Assembly (NCBI GenBank): GCA_018061755.1
Contig: JAGOTP010000005.1
Location: 1 to 57,961, forward strand
From: Patescibacteria group bacterium
GTDB lineage: Bacteria > Patescibacteriota > Patescibacteriia > 2-12-FULL-60-25
DNA length: 57,961 nucleotides
Direction of reading: 5' to 3'
The notes beneath the pieces are model-generated. The model saw nothing but the letters and a program-made list of their open reading frames with translations. It was not told where the DNA came from and did no database searches. Position numbers and translations under genes: made by a program. Below, piece after piece: positions 47,327 through 56,369 of the stretch (within the stretch, counting starts at the first letter, position 1; each line of letters starts with the position of its first letter).

Positions 47327-48598
47327 ATGGATTTGGTCATTCAAGGTGGGCAAAAATTGCGAGGCAAGATCGCTGTTAATGGCGCAAAGAACGCGGCCGG
47401 TCCTTTGATCGCAGCCTCTGTTTTGATTAAGGGGAAAATGCATTTCGACAACGTTCCGCGCTTGACGGATGTCTTGAAGTTATTGGAGATCTTGGAGGGG
47501 ATGGGCGCCAAAATCGATTGGGTGGCTGAGCACTCTGTCACGATCGACACCAAGCACATGGATCCAGCCAAACTGGATCGCAAACGGATGAAGAGCATGC
47601 GCTATTCTATTTTGCTGCTTGGTCCCATGTTGGCACGTTTCCGCAAAGTGGTTGTTCCTGAGCCCGGAGGTTGTAACATTGGGAACCGTCCGATCGAAAC
47701 TCACTTATTTGCTCTGTCTCAGCTGGGAGCAAAAAGCGAACGCGATACCGATGGCACGCTCTATTTGGAAACAGAAAAACTGAAAGGTGCTTACGTTATC
47801 TTGCCTGAGTTCAGCGTAACGGCGACAGAGACCTTGATCATGGCAGCTGCTGTCGCAAGTGGCACGACTTCAATTCGTTTAGCGGCGGCTGAGCCGCATG
47901 TACAAGAATTGTGTGAGTTCTTGAATCTGTGTGGAGCCAAAATCAAAGGGGGAGGCACGCATGACCTTGAAATCCAAGGTGTGAAGACCCTCCAAGCACC
48001 AAAAACAGCTTGGTCGGTCACGCCTGACATGATTGAAATGGGAACGTTTGCCGTGGCGGCCGCTGTGACGCGCGGTGAGCTCGATATCGGCCCCGTTGTG
48101 CCTTCGCAGTTGGACGCGACTCGTTCCTTGCTGCGTCGTATCGGTGTCCAAGAAGAGATAAAAAAGAATCGTTGGCATGTGCAAGGGGTGGCTCAGATGA
48201 AATCGTTCAAGCTGCAAGCCATGATTTTTCCTGGCTTTCCAACTGATTTGCAAGCTCTCTTCGGTTTGCTTGCGACTCAATGTCATGGAACGAGCTTGAT
48301 TCAAGAGCCACTCTACGAGTCTCGCTTGGGCTATTTGAATGAATTGGCAAAAATGGGAGCAAACGTCGTCATCGCTGACCCGCACCGTGCCGTTGTGAGC
48401 GGCCCAACACCGCTCTACGGAACAGAAATCCGCAGTCTCGATTTGCGAGCCGGAGCGACCATGATTTTGGCCGGTCTGATCGCAGAAGGCGAAACGATTA
48501 TCCATGATGCCGAAATCATTGCGCGCGGTTACGAGCATCTTGATGAGCGTTTACGCGGTGTCGGAGCTCAAATCTTGTCCGGTGGCGATCGTGTCTAG
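47327..48598 (+). CDS. murA: UDP-N-acetylglucosamine 1-carboxyvinyltransferase
   Basis: First committed step of peptidoglycan synthesis: enolpyruvyl transfer from PEP to UDP-GlcNAc. The N-terminus MDLVIQGGQKLRGKIAVNGA with KNA, and the active-site loop PEPGGCNIGNRP (Cys at residue 116, the fosfomycin target) are clear, as are the DMIEMGTFAVAAA segment and the final DRLRGVGA-like end DERLRGVGAQILSGG. The length of 423 residues is normal. The ATG is in CATATG without a clear Shine-Dalgarno. It heads a stretch with an S41 protease, a Nudix gene and a lytic transglycosylase. Confidence 0.95.
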   Translation: MDLVIQGGQKLRGKIAVNGAKNAAGPLIAASVLIKGKMHFDNVPRLTDVLKLLEILEGMGAKIDWVAEHSVTIDTKHMDPAKLDRKRMKSMRYSILLLGPMLARFRKVVVPEPGGCNIGNRPIETHLFALSQLGAKSERDTDGTLYLETEKLKGAYVILPEFSVTATETLIMAAAVASGTTSIRLAAAEPHVQELCEFLNLCGAKIKGGGTHDLEIQGVKTLQAPKTAWSVTPDMIEMGTFAVAAAVTRGELDIGPVVPSQLDATRSLLRRIGVQEEIKKNRWHVQGVAQMKSFKLQAMIFPGFPTDLQALFGLLATQCHGTSLIQEPLYESRLGYLNELAKMGANVVIADPHRAVVSGPTPLYGTEIRSLDLRAGATMILAGLIAEGETIIHDAEIIARGYEHLDERLRGVGAQILSGGDRV

Positions 48599-48613
48599 TT
48601 CGTCGTTTCTCGT

Positions 48614-49948
48614 ATGCCTGAACCTTCTTCTCCTTCCAAAAAAATTATTGCCTCTTTGGTGGTTCTGGCCATCGGTTTTCTGATTGGTCGTTATTCTGTA
48701 GCCGAGAGCGCAGGCAAAACCTACACCTTCCCTTGGCGATCAGCGGCATCAAGTACAAGTGTGAGTGGCGTTGGCCAAGCCATGCCTGCCAACCTAGCTT
48801 CAGCCGACGTCGAATTTCGGCGTTTTTGGGAACTCTGGCGTCTGTTGAAAGATAAATACTATCGTCAGCCCGTTTCCGAGCAGGAACTGTTTTATGGGGC
48901 GATGGGTGGTTTGGCTAGCGGTCTGAAGGATCCCTACACCAGTTATTTCCCTCCAACGGATGCCAAAGAATTCGAAGCCTCCTTGCAGGGCGAATTCGAG
49001 GGCATCGGTGCTGAAATTGGAATCAAAGACGAACAGCTGCAGATTATTGCTCCACTCGCTGAAACTCCAGCCGAACGAGCCGGATTGCTGGCAGGGGATA
49101 TTATTCTCAAAATCGACGACAAAGATACAACCGGAATGAGCGTAGAACAAGCCGTAAAATTGATCCGAGGGCAGCGTGGAACCAAGGTCACATTGAGCGT
49201 CTTTCGAGTGAGTCAAAAGAAGGGATCGTTTGACGTTTCCATCCAGCGTGACATAATCCAAATCAAGAGCGTCAAGTGGAGTATGGCGCCTGGGAAGAAA
49301 CGGATCGCAATTATCGAGCTAAGTACCTTTGGTCAGGATACGACCGTCGAGTTTCGTGATGCGATTCGCCAAATCTTGGAAAAGGACCCAGAGGCCCTGA
49401 TTTTGGACCTCCGGAACAACCCAGGCGGTTATCTCGATGGAGCGGTCGATGTTGCCTCAGAATGGCTGGGCAAAGAAGTTGTTGTGAAAGAGCGTCGTCA
49501 GGGCAAGATCATTGAAGAGATGAAAGGCGAGACTTCGGCTCGACTGAATCAGCTCCCAACGATCGTGCTCGTCAATCAAGGTTCGGCTAGCGCCTCTGAA
49601 ATCGTGGCTGGAGCTTTGCAGGATCTTGGTCTCGCTCGTTTGGTGGGGATGAAGACGTTTGGAAAAGGCTCGGTGCAAGAATATGAACCATTATCCGATG
49701 GATCTGCAGTCAAGATTACGGTGGCAGAATGGCTGACGCCGCATGATCGTACGATTCAGTCTGTCGGCTTAGAACCTGACGTGTCCGTTGATCGGACACC
49801 CGAAGATTATGAAGCAAAACGCGACCCCCAGCTCGAACGAGCCTTGGAACTTCTTACCAACCCGCAGAATTCAACGCCGTGCACCGGACAGTGCGTGGCA
49901 ACGACGACCATCCGGACTCCCGCCACGACGACCCGTCCCGGAAGCTAG
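48614..49948 (+). CDS. S41-family C-terminal processing peptidase
   Basis: A 444-residue secreted or anchored protease (helix about 12-30, IIASLVVLAIGFLIGRY). Order: N-terminal helices, PDZ domain (LQIIAPLAETPAERAGLLAG to LIRGQRGTKVTLSVF), then the protease core with the Ser in VNQGSASASEIVAGALQDL and Lys in TFGKGSVQEYEP. LDLRNNPGGYLDGAVDVASE is the usual pocket strand. A Thr/Pro-rich tail follows (residues 415-444). The last 140 bases are shared in another frame with the possible 5' end of the next gene. It is 15 bases after murA. Confidence 0.92.
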   Translation: MPEPSSPSKKIIASLVVLAIGFLIGRYSVAESAGKTYTFPWRSAASSTSVSGVGQAMPANLASADVEFRRFWELWRLLKDKYYRQPVSEQELFYGAMGGLASGLKDPYTSYFPPTDAKEFEASLQGEFEGIGAEIGIKDEQLQIIAPLAETPAERAGLLAGDIILKIDDKDTTGMSVEQAVKLIRGQRGTKVTLSVFRVSQKKGSFDVSIQRDIIQIKSVKWSMAPGKKRIAIIELSTFGQDTTVEFRDAIRQILEKDPEALILDLRNNPGGYLDGAVDVASEWLGKEVVVKERRQGKIIEEMKGETSARLNQLPTIVLVNQGSASASEIVAGALQDLGLARLVGMKTFGKGSVQEYEPLSDGSAVKITVAEWLTPHDRTIQSVGLEPDVSVDRTPEDYEAKRDPQLERALELLTNPQNSTPCTGQCVATTTIRTPATTTRPGS

Positions 49949-50408
49949 TCTGCCATTTCAGGCTGTTACTTCAGCTGGCGGTATTATTTTTCGTCGACGT
50001 GAAGGTCGGGCAGAAATGTTTTTCGTGAAGAACGCGACGGGTCGTTGGACCTTCCCTAAAGGGAAGCAACAGGCGCCAGAAAGTTTGGTTGAAGCCGCTA
50101 TTCGTGAAATTCAAGAAGAAACAGGCCTGACCGGTCTGCGTTATATTGCTCCCATCGGCAGCACCATGTTCCGTTTTCGCCAAGAAGGGGTTTTGATTCG
50201 AAAAACCGTGCATTTCTTTTTGTTCGAAGCACCACCGGATGCGCAAGAACGCATGACTGGTCAAGAAGAGATGTGGGAAGCGGCTTGGATTCCGCTCGAT
50301 CGTGTCTTTGATGTCAGTAGTTATCGTAATTTGGATCGCTTGCTCGCGAAGGCGCTCCGTATGATCAGTCAGCAAAATAATAATGGCTTAGTTCAGCCAA
50401 ATCCTTAA
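49809..50408 (+). CDS. Nudix hydrolase, start uncertain
   Basis: Nudix domain from about base 49970: AVTSAGGIIFRRREGRAEMF, then a box KGKQQAPESLVEAAIREIQE plus ETGL. The first in-frame ATG before the domain is at 49809, which would overlap the S41 gene by 140 bases and add an Arg/Pro-rich head of about 50 residues. No ATG, GTG or TTG is in frame between 49948 and the domain start; a CTG near 49950 is the only near-cognate option. The mid-part FRQEGVLIRKTVHFFLFEAP resembles diadenosine-tetraphosphate-type Nudix enzymes. Ends 51 bases before the transglycosylase gene. Confidence 0.75.
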   Translation: MKQNATPSSNEPWNFLPTRRIQRRAPDSAWQRRPSGLPPRRPVPEASLPFQAVTSAGGIIFRRREGRAEMFFVKNATGRWTFPKGKQQAPESLVEAAIREIQEETGLTGLRYIAPIGSTMFRFRQEGVLIRKTVHFFLFEAPPDAQERMTGQEEMWEAAWIPLDRVFDVSSYRNLDRLLAKALRMISQQNNNGLVQPNP

Positions 50409-50459
50409 AAAATAGCTGGACGAAGCAGACAAGAGCGCATACCATAGAATAATAACGGT

Positions 50460-52052
50460 ATGCGTTCTTCGTTCTTTCTTCCTTTCTCTGGACTGGTTGC
50501 AGCGAGCATTTTTTTGTTGACTGCACCACAGGCTTCGGCGCAGGTTGCGCCCAGCTCGACCGAAAACACGGTCGCTACAACCACCGTCGAACTTCCGCCG
50601 GTGGAACCGCCACGTGTTTTTTTTCACATGGCAGATGGTCGTTGGTATGACCCACGATCTGGCTATACCGCTCCAACAGAGCAAGCCTTGCGTGATTTGA
50701 TTAATCCGCCCCCACAGCCTGTTCCTTCTGATGGAGCGTCTGTCCCTAGCGTCCCACTTAGCCCTTTGCAGTCATTTCCCTTGCTGCAAGCGATTCGTCG
50801 TGGCCAATCGCTGCTGAATGAGACGTTGACGCAGTCATCGACGTTATTATCTACCAAGCCTGATTGGGCTCCAGTTCAGCTCGCAGTCTGGCGTTCAGCT
50901 TCCGACATTATTGAGATCATTCCAATTGAGAAGCAGGGAGCGGAGATTCGTGGGACAGATCCACGCATTGGTCAAATAAACGTGCTCTTGTCTCGTCAGC
51001 TACAAAGTCAATATCAGTTAGCTTCCACGGGTGATGTGGTCGTGGCTATCCGCTATCCACTTTATCGAGCTGTGACGGTGGGAAAGAAGCAGAAATACGA
51101 ACGCGAGGATGTCATTTATTCGCCCTACTCGCCAATATTGCATACTGAAGACATGGTCCGCTATGGTCATGCCTGGCTTGATCAGGAGTTTCAGAAACTA
51201 GCGGATGATCTGCGTGCCCGTGGTGTGAGATCGCGTTTTGACCCTTCGAAATCTCTGGCGGACGTTATTTCTCCCGATGTGGCTCGTGCGATTTTACTGA
51301 TTGAGCATACGGATCAAACGTCGATTACCCAAGATCCACGTGCGACGTATGCACGTATGTTGGTCACGGTTGCTGCTAATGCGACGACGTCCTATGCGTT
51401 TAGCAATTCACATGTAGGCGCACAAGGCTTCGCTCAATTCATGCCATCAACTTATAAACTAGTAGCCAAAGAAGAAGCGCTGGGACTGCCAGCGAAAGTT
51501 GAAGAGGGGACGCGTAATTTTGAAACCGCACTCAAAGCTCAGGTTTCTTACCTCGATCGTCTGTGGTCGGTGATGCCGAATCAGGCTAAGGCCATGATGT
51601 CCACGAATCCAGATCAGGCCGCTGCCTTTGTCGTCGCGGCATACAATGGCGGAGAAGGTCGTATTCAAAAAGCGAGTAATGTTTGGGGTGAGAGTTGGGC
51701 TACGCCTGATATACAAGTTGTGAAGGCGGCAGAAACGGAAGTAGTAAATGCGACGGCTGCTCTAAAAAAGGCGAAAAAAGCAGTTACAGCTGCTAAGACG
51801 ACCAAAGCCAAAACCCAAGCCAACGCTACCTTGAAAAAAGCCAACACAACCTTGGCAAATGCCCAGGCCAAATTCTCTCGCTTGCAGGCCGGAACCTTAC
51901 GCGATGAAACGATCGGCTATGTCGCCAAGTTCTATGAAGCCTTGAAAGGGATTCGTCAAGTAAAAGCTGAGTTGCAAGGGATCCCTGCAGTCGTTCCATC
52001 TCAGCCTGAAGTAACGATCGCAAGCGTCAGCTCTACACCAGGTGGCATCTAG
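50460..52052 (+). CDS. secreted lytic transglycosylase-like protein
   Basis: A 530-residue protein with signal peptide (1-27, ending ASA-QVA). A Pro-rich linker (60-100) and unknown mid domain (100-270) precede a lysozyme-like SLT domain: ILLIEHTDQTS (Glu candidate catalytic), SNSHVGAQGFAQFMPSTYKL and FVVAAYNGGEGRIQKASNVW, which are the classic ES-x-GxxQxMP-xT and AYNxG motifs in slightly changed form. The last 110 residues are Lys/Ala/Thr-rich helices (KKAKKAVTAAKTTKAKTQA). It cleaves glycan strands of peptidoglycan, likely for growth or surface assembly. Confidence 0.83.
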   Translation: MRSSFFLPFSGLVAASIFLLTAPQASAQVAPSSTENTVATTTVELPPVEPPRVFFHMADGRWYDPRSGYTAPTEQALRDLINPPPQPVPSDGASVPSVPLSPLQSFPLLQAIRRGQSLLNETLTQSSTLLSTKPDWAPVQLAVWRSASDIIEIIPIEKQGAEIRGTDPRIGQINVLLSRQLQSQYQLASTGDVVVAIRYPLYRAVTVGKKQKYEREDVIYSPYSPILHTEDMVRYGHAWLDQEFQKLADDLRARGVRSRFDPSKSLADVISPDVARAILLIEHTDQTSITQDPRATYARMLVTVAANATTSYAFSNSHVGAQGFAQFMPSTYKLVAKEEALGLPAKVEEGTRNFETALKAQVSYLDRLWSVMPNQAKAMMSTNPDQAAAFVVAAYNGGEGRIQKASNVWGESWATPDIQVVKAAETEVVNATAALKKAKKAVTAAKTTKAKTQANATLKKANTTLANAQAKFSRLQAGTLRDETIGYVAKFYEALKGIRQVKAELQGIPAVVPSQPEVTIASVSSTPGGI

Positions 52053-52062
52053 AGTCGAAGAA

Positions 52063-52100
52063 AAGAAAAAGACCTGAGCATGTTCTCAGGTCTTTTTCTT
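52063..52100. terminator. bidirectional intrinsic terminator
   Basis: AAGAAAAAGACCTGAG (52063-52078) and CTCAGGTCTTTTTCTT (52085-52100) are perfectly complementary over 16 bp with a 6-base loop; A- and T-rich ends serve both converging genes. Confidence 0.9.
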
Positions 52101-53235
52101 AGATTTTTCGTAGCTGTGTTTTTAACTGTTCGATGATCTTTGCTTGGCGATTGTTGTGAGGGAAGATGCCGGTTTTGTGGAAGACGGCGGTTTCGCGTGT
52201 ACCAGTGGCTTGGAAGGGGCGAGCGAGTTCAATGGCCGACAGAGGAGGGAGGGCATGGAGTCTGGCCTGTAAATCGCCTGCACGGTGATAGAAGATGAGA
52301 ATCGCTCGCGCTTCTGGCGCATAGCGGATCAATTCCTCTACGACACCATCGGTTGCATCAATTTCAGCGTTCGCTTCCAAGAAGTCCGTTTCAGTCAGCG
52401 ATGTCCAGACGAGGCCGCTGGTTGTATCGTGTTCAAGACGTGACAGAGCGGCTCCCCACAAACGTAGGGAAGCCACTGAACGAGTGCGCCAGATGCCATA
52501 GACAACTTCTTCACGTCGTCCACCAAGCGCGACCAGTTTGGCGGCACGTTCCAGCGTTTCTGGCTGTAGGTTCGGTGTACGGAAGGCACGAGTCTTCGAG
52601 ACAATGCCAGCCAGCAAGCAGGTAGCGATATCCGGCGTAATTTTATCTGTCGCCCAACTTTCAAGCCAAGCTGATAGAACTTCTGTGACGGCCGATTTAC
52701 GTAGATCAACCAAATTGATCTGACCCCAATACTCGTTGCTCGCACTGCAATCAATGTTAATGGTCACCGTGCGCGACAAGAAGTCAGTCTCGCGTCGGCT
52801 GAGTTCGCCTAAGGACTGTTTGTCGACGGCGCCCAGTGTGATGATCAAATCGTAGCGGTCATCAGCGGCCGAGAAGTGCGCATCTTGTCCGTTCCAAGAA
52901 CCTTCTTTGGGCAGAAGCGTGATATCAAGCAACCCATCGCGTACTTCGTACAAAAGTTCCTGAAGCGGATTTTTCGAGACGTCTAATTTAAAATGGTAGG
53001 CGCGTAAAGCACCTACCGATCCGCGCACCGTAACGCCGTTTTGTGGAAGAAAGGCAGGCGCTGTGGTAAACCCTGGAATGACGAGATCAAAGGCGCGACC
53101 TTCGGCTTTCAAGACGTGCGCGAGCGCAAAGGCACCCGACACCTCGTCGAGTGACGGATGTTCGCAGGTGGTGACGAGGATCTGACGCGATCGCTTAATA
53201 AGCTCTACCGCTTGTTCTTCCATGGTTCGGGCCAT
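52099..53235 (-). CDS. DHH-superfamily (NrnA/RecJ-like) protein with altered catalytic motifs
   Basis: A 378-residue protein with the DHH/DHHA1 layout. Motif I is HPSLDEVSGAFALAHVL in place of H-x-x-PDGDAxGS, and the DHH box appears as NIDCSASNEYWG in place of N-x-DHHxxN; the C-terminal DHHA1 part includes LQARLHALPPLSAIE and AGGH-like glycines are missing. Family members degrade short RNA or pAp with two metal ions. The loss of several metal ligands suggests a non-catalytic or altered protein. Two starts (53235, 53223) are possible. Divergent from valS. Confidence 0.7.
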   Translation of the reverse strand: MARTMEEQAVELIKRSRQILVTTCEHPSLDEVSGAFALAHVLKAEGRAFDLVIPGFTTAPAFLPQNGVTVRGSVGALRAYHFKLDVSKNPLQELLYEVRDGLLDITLLPKEGSWNGQDAHFSAADDRYDLIITLGAVDKQSLGELSRRETDFLSRTVTINIDCSASNEYWGQINLVDLRKSAVTEVLSAWLESWATDKITPDIATCLLAGIVSKTRAFRTPNLQPETLERAAKLVALGGRREEVVYGIWRTRSVASLRLWGAALSRLEHDTTSGLVWTSLTETDFLEANAEIDATDGVVEELIRYAPEARAILIFYHRAGDLQARLHALPPLSAIELARPFQATGTRETAVFHKTGIFPHNNRQAKIIEQLKTQLRKI

Positions 53236-53376
53236 GCGGTTTTTTGTCCGAAACTACACGAATCGGATCAGGCAGCTTACGAAGCATTGAGGCTTCCGTC
53301 AAGCTCTCGAGCAGCTTAAGTGTAAAGCCTTTACCTAGCAATTTTTACCCAGCTTTCGTACACTTACGTCGCATCT

Positions 53377-56085
53377 ATGCAGAATATCGAAGATTTTCCA
53401 AAGAATTACGCCTCCCAAGCTGTTGAGGGAGGCCTATACAAACGCTGGGAAGAGGCGGGAGTTTTCGACCCAGAACGGCTGCCTGACAGAAATAAGCAGG
53501 GTGAGCCGTACTGCATCATGATGCCGCCACCTAATCGCACGGGTACGCTTCATGTAGGCCATGCCACCATGCTTGCGATTCAGGATGTTTTGATTCGTTT
53601 TTATCGTGCTCGTGGTCGTAAAGCGTGGTGGATCCCAGGCACGGACCACGCGGCTATTTCTACACAAGTCAAAGTTGAACAGCTCCTAATCAAGGAAGGG
53701 ATGAAGGATCCGCGTCGTGAGCTGGGTCGAGAGGCCTTTTTGGATAAGGTTCGTGAGTTTGCCGAGAAGTCAGCCGATACCATTCGCCACCAGACCCGCA
53801 TGATGGGCTCCTCTTGCGATTGGTCGAATGAGCGCTACACCTTGGATGAACCACGTAATGCTGCGGTCAACGAAGTTTTTCGGATGATGTTTGAAGACGG
53901 GATTATCGAGCGCGGATTCCGCATCGTAAACTGGGACCCCCAGTTTCAAACGACGTTGTCCGATGACGAGGTACTGACTAAGCCGGTCAAAGCGAAGCTG
54001 TATACATTTAAATACGATAAGGACTTTCCGATTACGATCTCGACTACGCGTCCGGAAACGAAGTTTGGAGATACAGCTGTAGCTGTTCATCCCGATGACG
54101 CGCGTTATCAGCAGTATGTTGGAAAAGTGTTTCATCCAACCTTCTGCGGAGTCCCGTTAGAAATCAAAGTCGTGGCTGATGCTTGCGTTGATCCGGCCTT
54201 TGGTACGGGAGCGCTTGGCGTAACACCAGCTCACTCTGTAATCGATGAGGAGATCGCGGCTCGCCATGGATTAAAAACGGTCCAAGTGATTGGTCAGGAT
54301 GCAACCCTTCTTCCAGCAGCCGGAGAGTTTGTGAATTTGCCGATTCAAGAAGCGCGTCTAGAGATTGAGAAACAGTTAAGTGAGCAAGGTCTTCTGGTCA
54401 GTGTAGAAGAGATTGATCAGAACTTGCCGATCGCTGAACGCGGCGGGGCGGCCGTTGAGCAGTTGCCGCTCAGTCAGTGGTTCATGCGCGTGAACAAGCC
54501 TTTCACATTGCGTCAGGATACCCTGGGACGCTGGAAGAAAGGCGAGCAGGCAACGCTTAAGGAGCTCATGGCACATGCCGTTCGTTCCGGTCAGACGAAA
54601 ATCGTGCCAGACCGTTTCTTCAAGACCTATTTTTATTGGATTGATAATCTGCGCGACTGGTGTATTTCTCGTCAGATCTGGTTCGGACATCAGATTCCCG
54701 CTTGGTATCACACGACGTGTCCTAATGCAGATGAACGCATGGGCGAGCCAAAGGCGATTGCAGGAGTACAGCCTCCGGCTACCTGTCCTCATTGTGACTC
54801 TCCGCTGGTTATTGATGGTAACAACGCTAACTGCCGACGCGATGAAGATACGCTCGACACGTGGTTCTCGTCTGGCATGTGGACCTTTTCGGCACTTGGC
54901 TGGCCAGATGCGGCTGAATGGGCAAAAAACAAGCAGTATCATCCAACATCGGTTCTTGAAACGGGTTACGATATCCTGTTCTTCTGGGTTGCTCGCATGG
55001 TTTTGATGTCGACCTACGTCTTGGGCGAAGTGCCATTCAAAGATGTCTATCTCCATGGCTTGGTTCGTGATGAGCAAGGTCGCAAGATGTCGAAGTCATT
55101 GGGAAATGTACTTGATCCGCTTGAGCTGATTCCTAAATACGGAACTGATGCCTTGCGTTTGGCGCTCCTCATGGGGACGACTCCTGGTCAGGACGTGAAG
55201 CTCTCGGAAGCAAAGATCGAGGGGTTGAAACTCTTCGCCAACAAGCTCTGGAATATCTCTCGTTTTATTGTATTACAACTGCAGGATGAGACCGTTGGAA
55301 AGACGACGTTAGCTGACCAATGGATCGAAACACGCCTGGCGGATGTGGTTGCTTCTGTGACGAAGAAGATCGAAGATTACCAATTTTCTTCCGCTGCCGA
55401 AGAGTTACGCGATTTCACTTGGTCTGAATTGGCTGACTGGTATTTGGAGATCGCGAAAGTGGAGAAAGGCAAATCAGCCTTGCTGCGCCGTGTCTTGAAG
55501 GCAGTCTTAATTTTGTGGCATCCCTTCATGCCCTTTGTGACGGAAGAGATTTGGCGTCTTGTTGGCTACGAAGGATTGCTCGCCTTAGCGGCTTGGCCTG
55601 TTTTACCAGTCGTCGCAGGGGAGCAGGGTATACAGACCACCTTTGCTCCGCTTCAGGCGATCGTGACCGATATCCGTCGTGTGCGCGCCGAACAAGGCGT
55701 TGATGCCAGTAAACAATTAGAGTGTGCGTTGATTGTCTCAGGTTCACAACAGGCAGCCATCGAAACGAATGCGGACTGGATCAAGCGTCTTGCCAACCTG
55801 TCTTCTTTAGTCTGCGTCACTGATCTTCCTGAAGGCTGGGCGACATTTACGTCTGGTTCTATGACGGGAGCCTTGAACCTTGATGCCGTTATCGACCGTG
55901 CAGCTGAACAAGAAAAAGCCAAAAAAGAATTAGCTGAAGTTGAAGCCTATCTCACTTCGCTTGCGCAAAAACTAGCGAACCAAGAATTCACGTCCAAAGC
56001 TCCAGCTCATGTCATTGATGGCATGAAGCAAAAACAGGCAGATGCCTTGGCGAAAAAAGACGTGCTTTTGAAAAAAGTGAGCTAA
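53377..56085 (+). CDS. valS: Valyl-tRNA synthetase
   Basis: Charges tRNA-Val. Class I motifs are TLHVGHA (HIGH, residues 57-63) and GRKMSKSLGN (KMSKS, about residue 568), with the editing-domain parts TTRPETKFGDTAVAVHP and GTGALGVTPAHS. The catalytic domain carries a zinc-type Cys set (CPHCDSPL and C in DGNNANCRRDEDTLDTWF). A C-terminal coiled coil (about 840-902, EQEKAKKELAEVEAYL) is the ValS tRNA-binding arm. The 902-residue size is normal. The predicted start at 53377 gives MQNIEDFPKNYASQAVE. Confidence 0.95.
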   Translation: MQNIEDFPKNYASQAVEGGLYKRWEEAGVFDPERLPDRNKQGEPYCIMMPPPNRTGTLHVGHATMLAIQDVLIRFYRARGRKAWWIPGTDHAAISTQVKVEQLLIKEGMKDPRRELGREAFLDKVREFAEKSADTIRHQTRMMGSSCDWSNERYTLDEPRNAAVNEVFRMMFEDGIIERGFRIVNWDPQFQTTLSDDEVLTKPVKAKLYTFKYDKDFPITISTTRPETKFGDTAVAVHPDDARYQQYVGKVFHPTFCGVPLEIKVVADACVDPAFGTGALGVTPAHSVIDEEIAARHGLKTVQVIGQDATLLPAAGEFVNLPIQEARLEIEKQLSEQGLLVSVEEIDQNLPIAERGGAAVEQLPLSQWFMRVNKPFTLRQDTLGRWKKGEQATLKELMAHAVRSGQTKIVPDRFFKTYFYWIDNLRDWCISRQIWFGHQIPAWYHTTCPNADERMGEPKAIAGVQPPATCPHCDSPLVIDGNNANCRRDEDTLDTWFSSGMWTFSALGWPDAAEWAKNKQYHPTSVLETGYDILFFWVARMVLMSTYVLGEVPFKDVYLHGLVRDEQGRKMSKSLGNVLDPLELIPKYGTDALRLALLMGTTPGQDVKLSEAKIEGLKLFANKLWNISRFIVLQLQDETVGKTTLADQWIETRLADVVASVTKKIEDYQFSSAAEELRDFTWSELADWYLEIAKVEKGKSALLRRVLKAVLILWHPFMPFVTEEIWRLVGYEGLLALAAWPVLPVVAGEQGIQTTFAPLQAIVTDIRRVRAEQGVDASKQLECALIVSGSQQAAIETNADWIKRLANLSSLVCVTDLPEGWATFTSGSMTGALNLDAVIDRAAEQEKAKKELAEVEAYLTSLAQKLANQEFTSKAPAHVIDGMKQKQADALAKKDVLLKKVS

Positions 56086-56114
56086 GAGTGGGTTTTATCG
56101 AAGTAGAAGAAAAC

Positions 56115-56144
56115 TTGACGAAAGACACAGGCTCTGGCTAGATA
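56115..56144 (+). promoter_or_regulatory. promoter of the tRNA-like pair
   Basis: TTGACG (56115-56120), 18-base spacer, TAGATA (56139-56144), again preceded by C. Places the start near 56151, about 80 bases before the first tRNA-like gene. Confidence 0.5.
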
Positions 56145-56229
56145 ACTGAGCTTTTGTTGGCGTTCATCCGCCGACTGGGCCTCGGACCTTCCTTCCAAAC
56201 ATGTTTTCTTCGTTTCGTTCGAGTCAGAT

Positions 56230-56306
56230 GCAGCTGTAGCTCAGTCGGTAGAGCGCGGGTTCGCACAACCCGATGTCGCAGGTTCGAGTCCTGCCAGTCT
56301 GCACCC
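56230..56306 (+). tRNA. tRNA-like gene A, non-canonical (GCA at the anticodon position)
   Basis: Cloverleaf with D-arm GCTC/GAGC, T-arm GCAGG-TTCGAGT-CCTGC and 5-base variable loop. Acceptor GCAGCTG pairs with CAG-T-CTGC, i.e. with a bulged T in the 3' strand. The anticodon stem is CGGGT/ACCCG with loop TCGCACA: the base at 33 is C in place of the near-universal T, and 37 is C. If used, the anticodon is GCA (Cys). The end is ACCCC, so CCA is not encoded, unlike the two other tRNA genes here. Confidence 0.55.
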
Positions 56307-56369
56307 CAAGGCCGGTTTCACCTCATCCAGACGGTCAAGGGAGTGCCTCACATGTTGTGTTGGCACTGT

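Noticed and set aside
54376-55077. Large minus-strand frame inside valS
   Set aside because: Antisense shadow of a well-conserved gene with no domain of its own.
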